A DNA stretch of 64,000 nt from Dipylidium caninum (lineage: Eukaryota; Platyhelminthes; Cestoda; Cyclophyllidea; Dipylidiidae): assembly GCA_017562135.1 (NCBI GenBank), contig QEYB01000282.1:62001-126000 (forward strand), given 5' to 3'. A program made the position numbers and the translations under genes. Positions 47,818 to 59,300 of this stretch are shown piece after piece. Under the pieces are notes generated by a model, which had not been told where the DNA came from, made no database searches, and worked only from the letters and a program-made list of their open reading frames with translations. Numbering within the stretch: the stretch's first letter is position 1; each line of letters begins with the position of its first letter.

Positions 47818-50800
47818 CTACTTTGAAGGATATATAGTATTGAAAGGGGAGCGCAAATAACGGAGACGTACGGAGCACTCGACGTCATTGAGCTGAAACC
47901 ACCGTCCAGTCTCATGCCGGATAAAAGCAAAATAGTGTCCCCTGTTCATTCCTCCATAATGATTCACCACACCGTAGAGGTCATACTGGGTGTCGGTACA
48001 TTTACTCTCCGTCGAGAGGTAAGGTCGCATATCCAAACCGGTGAGTGGAAAGTCAACTAGCCTTGATGACTTACGCCAGGTATGATGGTTTTCCTGGAAC
48101 CTCTTCAGAGAGATCAACTAAGGGGGGGGGGCAGAACATAATTTCTATTTACTTTGCGTCATAGAAGAGATTTACTAGGTTTAAGGGGAAGAGAGTAGTC
48201 TCAATGCCTTGGAACACTAAGCCCCCAGTGCAGCATCTCTCCAAATGCCTTTCAAATGGGCCTAATTCAGCCATTTTTAGCATTTGGTGACCAAAATGAA
48301 ACTCAGTTCCATACGTTGCTTTATCAGACGCTCCATCTGTCAACCTAATTTACTAAAGGAGCTAACTTGCACCACTCTCGCCATTTTCTCGTTTTCTCGT
48401 TCTCTCGCGTCGCCCCTTGAAGCCTGCTAAACAATTCACGCCCACTTCGAAACGCGACCTTTAACAGTGGTGTGAAGTCATCCTTTCCACTCGGTATTCC
48501 AAGGAGATTGCTAGTGAGGAGTAGCTGCTCTTAACGGCTATTCAAGGAGCTTACAAGCACTTCGGGCAAGACGCAAATTGAAGTGGATCTCGTAAATCCC
48601 TTCTTTCGTTGGCAACGCTCGCACAGGACACCCTGGTCTTCTGAAACAACCTCGTCTGCAAAGAAGGTTTCTAGAAGGTCTGCCAGCCGAAGATTGTTCC
48701 GAATTTTCCATTCGGGATCGTCAATCTTGTCAATCATCTTCCGCTCCTAGGAAGCAATGGATGACTCATGTATCGAGAGATCTTGGCAGAGCATATATGC
48801 TGACAGTCCAGGACTTACAATCTCTGCTGCACATTGGTACTCGTTGATAAACGCTGCAATATTCCAGTCAGCAGCAAGATAGACGCATTCACCATCATTT
48901 TTGCTCTCAAATTCACTCTCTCCGAGTTGCACGGAATCGAACAGCCGCGGCACATTCTGATAGAAAGGTATGAAGTGTGTTGAGATTATCAAGTCCAGTT
49001 GATTAGACACTAAACAGTGCAACATACCGCGGCCAAGAGCACTTTGAACACCTCCACCAGTGCTTATCGGCATGCTTGAGTTCGAAAATATACCTTCTAG
49101 CATTTGAATCGCTGGCAGGGGAAAATAATCAAAGATGCCGTTGTGCACAAGCCTACTTTAATAATATAGGTAGAATACATCTTTCATTGCCTTTTTGTTT
49201 TGACATGATGTGAAAAGACTTAATTTTTACAGTTTACCCCTCGGCAGACAATTTAAGAAAATGATGCGACTAGGGGTTGACCTCCATTTACGCCTACCCA
49301 CTTCTCCTACCACTAATGACACTTCGTGAAAATGGAACGTTTAAAAAAAAGGTGATCCCCAATTATTTATTTACCACAGATTCTAAGAGCCGATTGCCTC
49401 CGCATTGAAGCAGTATGACTTAACTTCAGTGTTAAGGCGAATGCTTACGCACACTTCTGATTGACTTAAGCATCGTTTTGGGTAGTAGCAGTCGAGAGTC
49501 GTTTAGTTAGCGAGGAGGGGTGTGACAATGGCGCCTGACAAACGGCATCACACGACTGAATACTCTAGCCTCGGGGAGTTACATGCGGCTAAGATGAGCA
49601 TAACCCTCACAGCCGAATACCGGAAAACATCAATCAGTAACTCATTACAAATTACCAGAACTCCAGAGCCGAACATATTCGTGTTGAAGTCTGGTAGTCA
49701 TTGACAATGTCCTTGAGGGCAATAGCAGTTTTCTGACAATTTTTGTGCAACCTCGGAGTTGCGGACGACAGATGATACCGAGCTATACACTTTTCCACAA
49801 TAGCATAAAGCTCCCTATTTGTGGTAGAGTTTGACACTCGGCACACTACCGGGGGTCCATTCAACTCTGGTTGGGTCGCGGTCTGTTCCAGCAGAGGAAT
49901 GCGTGCAGGTGTCTATACGACTTAGAAGTATGAGTTATTCACCCAAGTTTAAGTACACGTAAGAAAATCGGAACAAATGGAGGTGGAAATTTTGGCGCGA
50001 AATAAAAGTCAAATAGCAAGATATGATACGAAGTAATGACAGTGCAACCCGAACTATTTATACGATGGTAACAGCATCGAGGGGTACAAAACGTGGCAAT
50101 TACCGTAAAATTCACATCTCGAAAGTGCTTTCAGGAGTGCTGAATTGACGTCACTCTGAAGTGACCACTTAACCAACAATTAGACCTAATGCATCAAATG
50201 TCTCTGTAACATTGCTAAAAAGGCAGAGCAAGGATGGAGGAAGGGGAGAAGAAGAGTAACTAAATCTAGCCCTGATGGAAGCATCATTAACAAATAGGTA
50301 GAACATACCAATATCCGACCTTGAACAATAACGGTGAGCCCCTGCTCACGCGGGGAATCTGTGGAAAGATACGCGACGCGACTCAGTAAAATGGGTTAAG
50401 TGCGAGTTACCCTATCGCCTGACTTCTATCACCTACCAGAAAGAGATTTAGGGAGAATAAATGCCCACAGATTAAGATGGTTATCGAATTTTCCCGTCTC
50501 CAATGAGAAGCTCTAAGGGTAAAAAAGGGTAAAATTAAGTCCGTCTGAAAGTCACGTCCGAAGAAAAATTAGAGAAAAATTTATGGTTTTGACTAAACAT
50601 AAGGGGTTGTTAGCGATCTGCTTATCCTTCGGAGTAGTAAGTAATAAAGGATTTACCGTCAGTACTCCATCCTTCTTTTGGCCCAGATAGATTTGATTCG
50701 AGTAACAGTTGTATCGTCGAGAGAGTTCACGGCGAACAAAGGAGGCATCAATAGGCCTGTTTCTTTCTAATCTAATAACCTCGGGAACCGCTCCGTATGA

Positions 50801-53800
50801 GGGCACGACTGAAATAAGTGTGCAATACATAGGCTAGTGCAAGTTGTACATGTGCCCAGCGAAGACAACGTACCCGTAAGAATGATGAAGTTAATCTCTT
50901 CAGCGGGGAGGGGGAGAGTGAAGGAGGAGAAGGGATCAAAGGCTGATGATTTGTGAGAACACTCCTCGAAGAGGCATCTCGACTCGTAGATCCCGTAAAA
51001 TCGCCTTGTTATAGGTGAGTCATTTTGTGAAGAGAAAGCCTCCCACACCTCCTAATATAAACCAAATGTTGTGAAGTGTACCAATGTGACAATAAGCCTA
51101 CTTGAAAACCACAAACTGAATTTTTAGGTCCTCGTTGAGATCCATTCACTTGAACTGTAGACGCGGCCCTTTCCTGTGACGACGGCTTCACTTTCAGCTC
51201 TTCATTCAAAGTATCAAGGAAGATGGTGAGGAATTCCTGAGCATCTTGTTGTAAATCCGGCTTGAAATTGAGCCATTTTTTGAAGAAGACTTTCTAATAA
51301 TATAAAGATAGGAGATTTTTGTGACAATAGTACACCTTCCCCCATCATCTTACTTGCAATCCACGAGGGCTAACACTACTTTCTCCTCTGTTCATTCGGC
51401 TCACTAATTCGATGTATTCCCAAGCCAGACTATAACAAACAAAAGGCATCCAAGTTAGAATATAGGTGAATGCACACCTGTTACCTTGATTCTGAGGGGG
51501 AACAGCGAGCAATCTCGTTCGTGAGAAATGGTGTCATCCGAAGGCATTGAATAACCGAATTGAAGTAGCACATATTGCCCGCATTTTTGAGTCCAATAAA
51601 TGCAGAACCTGGAGGGAAGGAGAGGCGAGGTGGGAAGACGGGTGAAAATTCAAATCGAGAGGGCAAAGAGAGCGTTAACGCACCTTCAGGTGTAGATGTA
51701 CCTAGTGGCCAGGTGAGTAACGGAGGTCGGTCTGGAAGGCAAACATTTACGTTGATGATAGGGAACGATAAGAGAGTTAGATGGACCAAGACTGACTGAC
51801 TCACACTCAATAACGAATGTAAAGGTGGCAGAGCACCTTTCCCGGGGTTCAAAGAGTTCTTTGCAATTCCGCTCCAATGGCCTCTGATAGGCCAAATAAT
51901 TGGCCAACTGTTGATCTCCCATCTTCTTCAGATCGACTAGATCCAAGCCTACGCGTTTTAACGCCCGAGTTGTTTACATTTCCTCTCCTTGTGGTCTGGC
52001 TCACTTTGCGTCCTTGCCACAGTGCATCAACGTGTTCAAACGAGTTAACATACCACACACGATAGTTTTCGGGAATGAATTTGCGATTGTGGTAGGCGCA
52101 GAACCTCTCACTAATAGTTGAGCATACCTCCGAGATAGTGTGACAGCGAGAGAAAACGAAAATCAGTGATTTGGAAGAGAGATCTTGCGAAGAGACAGAG
52201 ATGTGGTCCGGGTCCTTGCTAGTCGCAACAAGGTTTGGCAAACTGGCAGTAGACAGGACAGTGGTAAATCTGCCGGCATTTGAGTCACTGAACGTCGAGT
52301 ATTTGTACGACCTAGAGGCTGAAGAGACATAGAGTGCAGTTTTTGTGAGCTAGGTCACATTCATTGATGATGCCCTACCCCAGTTTCCGCACAACTTCGA
52401 GCGACTCTTCGTTAAAGAACTAATAGAGTGATTTGGGTGGAGGGGAGGGAGTAGGTCTAATGGTAAAGATTAATGCGATATGGAAAAAATGACTTGCCTG
52501 TCTCAAGATTGGGTCTTTCACACGTACTAGCGAAGAGATCCTTCCGTTGCGCTATTCTCCCAGCTAAAAACCAAAAAACGTCACCATATAGTTAGCCGAT
52601 TACTCGAAGTCTTACGGGAAGTAGTAATAATTAGTTTTGATGAAGTCAGCTATATACTTCGGCCTCTAGACTATTTGACAGGTACCAAAGCGCACAGTTC
52701 TTCACTTCATACTTAATGGGACCGTGTGTAGAGGTATCCAAGTAAAAACTTACTTAGCGTCTTTTTTCTACTGGACTTCTGAGGGTGCAATGAAAGTGAT
52801 AACTGTTCCAGGTGAGGATTCTGTGGCTCCTGAACGTCAATGATGGGACGAGTACTCTGGGGTACAACATTAGACGTGGATCCAGTAAGCCAACGGACAC
52901 AAATTTTCAAGGGGTAGAGTTCTAGAGTCTCGGTGGAGGTAGTTGCGTTTTCCGGAGTGTAGGAGATCAGGTAGCTGGGTTCGATTTCACTATCACGTCG
53001 AAAGCGGTTTTACCACATGCACTATACCAACGGTGAATGCGTTGTGCAAGCCTTCTGTCCACCGCCAGCCGTGGATCTTGTGCCTCGTTTTCTAACCCTT
53101 CCAAATGTGACTTAAAAAAGAGAAACACGGCCTGTCTTAGTGAATACTTAAGAGAAAATGCAGATCACTGACATTGATAAGAGAAATTATTTAGGCTGGG
53201 TATATCATGTGCATGTTCTAACCCTGTTTACCACGTCTTTTCACGTCCCTAGATTAATGGGTTTAAAATCGGAGGATAAGAGGAAGGGATGTGCCGGCTC
53301 ACGCTTCTAAAAATTGCGGCAAGAGTTGCCTTTTTTTTTCTTATGGCTTCCAGAAGCCTGCTATAATCCTTGTACTTTGTTTAGCGTGCCAGTATTCCCA
53401 TCTGAAGGTTGAAGGAAAAAGCAGTTGGGGATAACTTCCGGAATCACATCCTTTTCTAATGTGAAAGTTTAGTCAAGTATCAGTCAATCCATAATAACCC
53501 CAACTATCTCGCATTCCCTTCCTCTCTCAAATCTCGCTCTCCCCGCACTTTCAATTTCGCATTCAATTAAACGGGAGGGAAAACATAGACCGGTTGACTA
53601 CCTGTGTTTTCTTTGGCAACATTCTATCACTTCCAGGAGAGAGAGATGCACAGTTGGAACCTCGATTGAATGAACGACTGCTAGCTCGAAGAGACTGGCC
53701 TCGGCTGCTCCGATACCTTCCTTTCCTCGAAGCTGGCGGCAAAGTGTTCTCTTCGCGCCCGATTTGTGACTCATGACGACGGGATCGATAGTGAAGGATC

Positions 53801-56390
53801 CATTTCAGCGACTTTCGACGGCGTATTAAGCCTGCTTGGCTCTCGTTGCTGAGTCCATCTTCAAAAGTGATGTCTCTCATTTTGTTTCCGAATCTCGGTT
53901 TCGCCAATACAGTCGAGGTTTTAGAGGTTGCAGATGAAATAAGTAACTGCTTGTACATCGAAATTGGATGGTTAAATTCGTACGTATTCTTTAAATCCAA
54001 CGATTTCAAGACCTTAGAAAGAGCCAATATAACATGGAAATCGTCAATTTAGAACGTCGCCCCATATAATAACTATCACAGATACCAAGAATTCCAGCTC
54101 AAGTGTGAAACAAAGTTTCCACCTTTTAAGGGCCCGATGAAAATACTGCAATTTGTGCGAAATGATTGCCAGCTTACACAGTTCTCAGTACCTTTCATTT
54201 AAAGCACACGTGTAGGTTGCGGTCAACCTACCTTAGAGCCTCTTTCTGCGATTAAAGATGGCCAATGGGGAGAGGAGGCAATGAACCATCGGGTCCCAAG
54301 TACAGTTCTCCTCATTATCGTATAGTCTAACCAGACTCTAGAAGGAGTAACGAAACTGAGATTGTAGAAATCAGGGGCAGAAATTAAGTGGCCGCGAAGG
54401 AATCAACTCACGTGACCATCTTACTGAGTTCCGACTCCGACCAAGGGAGCGGCAGTCCAAAAACTATGTAGACCGACTTAAAATGAAACGGAACATCACT
54501 TGGGTCCTATCATTACCCGTTGAGGAAAATGGTGGTTTAAAGGTACATCGACTAACCGCCTTAATAAAATTGACTAAGTAGAGGAACACCGGGTTGTTCT
54601 TGGTCCAAGATGAAAATGTGGAAAGAGACGAACAGCCCCGCTGTCAAAACAACCAGGATGGGGGGGGGGGGGTGAAGGGGAAAGGAAGACTTTTAATTTC
54701 ATATCAATTACTTACCAACAAAATGTGGGTAACGTATCGCCAATTAAATTAACTCGACAGGCAAGTAATTCAATATGTCGTGGGCTTATGGGACTTTAAC
54801 TATGAGGGTAAGCGAATAAACGACCTGAGATGATTCAACTCACAATAGCCGAGATACCGCATGGGGCTTCTTTTAAAATCTAAAATAAATAAGAAAAGTT
54901 TGATACATTGCCCCCCCCCCAGCAGGCCCCTTCATTAATAGGGAAAATAAAGCCTTAATAACTACGATCGAAGATCTATCTCAAACGATCAGGCGGTTAG
55001 TAGTGGTTACACTTGTTGTGAAAATTAGGAGAGAATTAAATTATGGAATGAGGTATGAGGAGCATGGGGAGGCCAAATCCGCCAAAGGAAGAAGGAGAGA
55101 GGTCGAGCTCAGATGAAAACCGGATAAAGAACGTACGTAAGGTGGAACAACATCTTGAAGAACATGCTCAAAATGCTCAAAAGCAAATCTATTTCCCTTG
55201 GGTGATTTTTGTGTGTACATCTGAAAAACATCTTAAGATAAAGTAAAGGCATAAGGATTAATGAAAGAATAAGTTTAAGGGAAAAGCCCCACCAAGCATG
55301 AAGTAAAAAGGACATTCGCTGTCAGAGGAAGACGCGTGTACACTCCTTACAAGGCATTATAAGTAGAGCATGAAAAAGAAACTTATTGACATATGAAAAA
55401 CGTAGGAACATACATTTCGCGTAGTCAACTTCGGTGGCTCGAGAGAGGACGGAGATCATGGTAAAAAATTCAATGGTATCGATATACCCATCACCTTTGC
55501 TATCAAAAATGTTGAACAGGCCTAAAATGGTTTATACTAGTTTGAGTAAGGTAGGGACGGCAGGGAAAAGATGTCGAACTTACCAGTTAGGAGAGAAGCA
55601 GGAAGGATATCGGCAAGTTTCTCGCGAAATGATTTTTCGCTGATAAGACTTGTTTCGCTATCAGTAATCAGGTGATATTCGTACAATAATGCATCGTATG
55701 TTTCCTTATGAACTGTTGAGTGAGGGGTAGTGACGCAAACTTACTCCCGCTGGAGACGGAGTAAATAAGTTCTTTAGATATGCGGTTTGGAATAGGTGAT
55801 GCAAGAGTAAGATTCGAAGATAATAGCCACGTTGACATGTTCGTGGCGTCCCGATGTAGGATAAAGTACTCATGGAATTCATCGAAGATTACTTTCCCCT
55901 AAACACAAACACTTAAATGTCTTAAATAGCGCGAGAAGAGGATGGGAGGGGGGCAATTACAACCCACCCTTTTGATGATAGAATCAAGGCTATTGAGAGG
56001 TATGCATTCCGCTTCCAGAGATTCTCCAACTGTATTAGTGCATGCGGAGGATAATCCACCCGTGTAATAATAATAAAGAGCTAGTCATGGTTAAAGGAGT
56101 GACCCGAAGTGCAGATTTTACCTTTAATCTTGTCCTCGCAAGTCCCATTTAATAAGAAGCAGAGAAAGCGCTTGAATGTATCCAATGATAATTCATCATA
56201 GTCCTGATTGTGATTTGAGAAAAATATCTAGGTGAAGAAGTAAGGTAGAAAACAGACCGACCCACCTTCAATACTTTGTCCGGAACAAAATGTCCAAATA
56301 GATCAATGAATGTGAAGAATGGTAGTGAATTTCTGCCACCTTTCAGTGTGTTGAATACGTTTTCAATTCTCGCAGATTGGCTCTCCGATA
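47818..56390 (-). CDS. USP32: ubiquitin carboxyl-terminal hydrolase, USP32 type
   Basis: A deubiquitinase with N-terminal EF-hands, DUSP and UBL modules and a C-terminal USP domain. EF region exons: 56390-56266, 56203-56122, 56029-55968, 55898-55745 (IFDEFHEYFILHRDATNMST), 55712-55584 and 55521-55414 (EF loop DSKGDGYIDTIE). DUSP-like region: 53110-52754 (LAQRIHRWYSACGK, TLELYPLKICVRWL). UBL: about 52240-52008 and 51948-51805. Catalytic region: 51608-51485 (Cys box GLKNAGNMC), 51429-51354, 51293-51102 (QQDAQEFL), 51051-50874 (FDPFSSFTLPLP), 50808-50657, 49912-49752, 49152-48819 (VYLAADWNIAAF), 48746-48555 (CERCQRKKG, LPEVL) and 48117-47818 (LISLKRFQ, NHYGGMNRGHYFAF, FQLND). The order matches human USP32. 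The EF plus USP combination separates it from USP4/11/15. The start exon and parts of 55.4-53.1 kb are unresolved. Two one-base breaks occur (53008-53011; 52004-52008). Confidence 0.93.
48118..48131 (-). other. splice acceptor with an all-C pyrimidine tract
   Basis: On the minus strand the acceptor of the last USP32 exon reads ten C, then TTAG, then the exon start LISLKRF. On the plus strand this is a G-run at 48122-48131. Pyrimidine tracts in the other introns here are T-rich, so this one is unusual and is also prone to length errors. Confidence 0.7.
53563..54015 (-). CDS. probable linker exon of the USP32-like gene
   Basis: A 150-codon open frame on the minus strand between the EF-hand and DUSP parts of USP32. 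It starts after a pyrimidine-rich acceptor (ggctctttctaag) with VLKSLDLKNTYEFNHPISMY and continues into a strongly basic Ser/Arg-rich stretch (RYRSSRGQSLRASSRSFNRG). Its position and strand fit the variable linker of USP32, and VLKSL may correspond to the helix after the EF-hands. The 3' boundary is not determined. Low-complexity composition makes homology weak. Confidence 0.45.
   Translation of the reverse strand, partial: KVLKSLDLKNTYEFNHPISMYKQLLISSATSKTSTVLAKPRFGNKMRDITFEDGLSNESQAGLIRRRKSLKWILHYRSRRHESQIGREENTLPPASRKGRYRSSRGQSLRASSRSFNRGSNCASLSPGSDRMLPKKTQVVNRSMFSLPFN
54660..54672. repeat. 13-base poly-G run
   Basis: Thirteen consecutive G in a region otherwise AT-rich, inside the USP32 span. 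About 240 bases away lies a run of ten C (54911-54920). The lengths are likely unreliable in any sequencing method. Confidence 0.8.
54911..54920. repeat. 10-base poly-C run
   Basis: Ten consecutive C; with the G-run at 54660-54672 it forms an inverted G/C homopolymer pair that could fold back in single-stranded form. No function is inferred. Confidence 0.8.
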
Positions 56391-56399
56391 CTGAAATAA

Positions 56400-59300
56400 A
56401 CAATCATTGAATAATAAGGATTGCAAGAAGACTGAAATGATTAATGCAACCGGCCACTTATGTTTTATAAGAAAATTGACTTTAGGACCACTTAAAATGC
56501 CACATCTGTTGTAGCCATTTACATGAAAGTACGTTATAATTCTTCTGAAGTCATAATGGAGAATATTTTGACTAACGTTTAAAGAACAAATTTCCAGATC
56601 AAAGGAATATCCAAATAGTGACGCGAACGTGAGCATATGGTGGGCTATCTACTTCTAAAGCTTATGAATTCAAACAGAAGAAACAACTATTGCATTATGA
56701 AAGCTGAAAGGTTTTATAAACATATTAGGAAGCAACGGTTTATAAAACTTAGTAAGGTTACTACGGTTTAGCAGTAACGTCAAGAGGCAGAATATTTGCT
56801 CACTAAGCTACTTCAAGACAACGGTTATGTTGTAAATGATAAGCGCGAAAGGGTGTTGTGTAAAAGCGTTAAGGTCTCAAAAGGAAATAGTCACTTCCTA
56901 CACGATAAACTCTCGATACGGGAAGTATGCAGATACGACGATAAGATAAAATGACCATACATCTTTCACCGTCAATCTGATTTGTGAATAGGTTGTTTAT
57001 TTCCCCCATCTTCCAGGGTCAGGTGGCGCGACAAGCATATTTTGGTATTATTTCGGCAGTCGAAGGTCTTCCCAAGGTCGTTAGCAAACCTCAAATTATA
57101 TATATACTTCCAGTCGATGAAGGCTTGCAGAATCATTTTAAAATTACGAAATATTTTTTACTCGCTTGTTTTGGTTGGATATCATATTGTCAAAATCATA
57201 GGGCGCAAAAAGAGGCATAGTTTATTAAAAAAAATTAAAGCTGGCAGCCATCAAGCATGCCGGGACTCGGTAGGTTGCAACTCTTAGGTTGACGCCCTGT
57301 CGGGAGCTTTATAGTTTTTGAACCATACCACGATTAGGTCGAACCCTGACTTGGACAAATGTAGACAGATATCCTAGCAGGAGTTTTATTTGTGTACTAA
57401 TGCCTTCCTTTACAAATTATTTCCCACAACTTAGGATTTCGCTTTCATCTCATTACGGCTTTACCTCTGCTGATTTCTTTCAAGGTCAGCCTAGCCAAAA
57501 AATCCTAACCTGTCTCGCATCCATGACTATATTTCTAGGCACGGAAACTTAACAAACTGAATTTCACCTTTTGCAGTTCTGTTCCATGTAGAAGGGAAAT
57601 GTTCTAAGCCAAGTCGACTAATCGGGCTTTTATGTGCCGCTAACCATTACTGGAATAATAACAACCATTAAATATCCGCACAATAGCCAAGTGGCTTTAT
57701 CCAGATATGCTGAGTCCAAATTACACCTATTTTCTACACAGCACCTTGTGTATATACCGCCTGTTTTTATTCAGTGCGGTTGATGTGTCAGTTCAAATCA
57801 ATTTCGAAGCCAACGGAATAAGTCACAATGACTTATCCTTGTCGATATGAATATAACTGCACTTGTTCATTACGTTAAGAATTTGCTTCCACACGTTTAA
57901 GTCATCTGTCTGTCCTTCATTGTTGGGAAACGTTAGATACTAACTGTCGCCGTGAGGCTGTAGTAACGCGTTACGATTTTGGAGAAAATTTGACGTTTTT
58001 ATACCCTATTAAAGTCAGTTCAGAGATGGTTGTACTTCTGCGTGATTACCGTCATTTTTAGTGTGCACCGCGTTTGGAAATATTCTTTCACCCTTTTGAC
58101 CAGTTGATTCTATTTGTATTAATGTCGGCTTGTTGACGGTTGAGGCAGACTTGAAAAGCTATAGATTGGTGATTATTTAGGACTTTCCTATCGCCAATTA
58201 CCAAAAGCCACGTTAAAATCAACCGACCTTCTTAAAATATTGGGTATCTTGATCTTCCACGCATAATGAGCTATGACCGGTTGGCACAATGATCACTAGG
58301 CTAAATATATTGTTAACCTGATCTGAGGTCGTGAAAAGGTCAAGACTAAACTCTCACACAACGCCTCCCGACTTGACCACCAGCCGAGAACGCTTCCAAT
58401 ATTTGACACAAGATGTGGCACGCTGCTTGACATTTTAGTTTACGCAAGATCTCTGTCCCAACCCCTAGGGTGTAACCATGCCGTGCGATGTGGCCACCGG
58501 TACCGTGCCTGTTTTAGCCATCTCGGTCTTTTCTGTGCATCGATGATAAACATACTTCCCCAAAGTTATGATTTATTGCAGCAGAAAGCTTGACTAGGGA
58601 CGCCGCAAGAGAATCAAAAAATCATCGGTCCTAAATCAACCGTACAAAGCCTTTCATGAAAATGCAACTCGTATACTCACGAGGAAGGCATAATCGAGAT
58701 TTTCAACACATGCTGTAAAATACCGCTCCTTAGTCCTTCACAAAGGGTTCAGATCATTCTCCATTCATATAGGAGAGAAGAATGAAGACCTTTCGCGAAT
58801 CAACTTACAGTAACACCATCCGCCATGTCACTACCACGAGTACTCTCTTCGTTCCTAATGATTTTTCTACGTTATTAAGCGAAATGACCACTGGAAATTA
58901 TATTGTTTAAAGTACTTCCTTTTGCGATACACTAACTGCATTCCAGTTGGAGAGACTATTACATTTGTCCTGAATATTTAGCAAACGACACTATTTCCCA
59001 AGCCACAAAACGTTATAAAAGCGGGGAAAGCTGTATTAATCAGTCCAGACTCATAAATTGAACTATCAACAGCATTTGATAGAAGAGTGTCTCCTCCTAA
59101 CTATGCACAACACTACTATTAGCCAAGACTTAAATTAAAGGTGAGAATATTAAGAGAAAGAGACACTAAGATGGCAAAGTAAAGGCTCGTCTGTTCTCAG
59201 ATTATTTTACTTTTACGTCGAAGGGCCGGCAATTGTGGTGAAAGAAGAGGAAGGGTAAGAGGAGGAGAAATCGCATTGTATGTGTAGGTGGATATGTACG

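Noticed and set aside
51575..51799. 74-codon plus-strand frame rich in Gly and Lys
   Set aside because: Antisense over the intron and exon before the USP32 Cys box; no acceptable homology.
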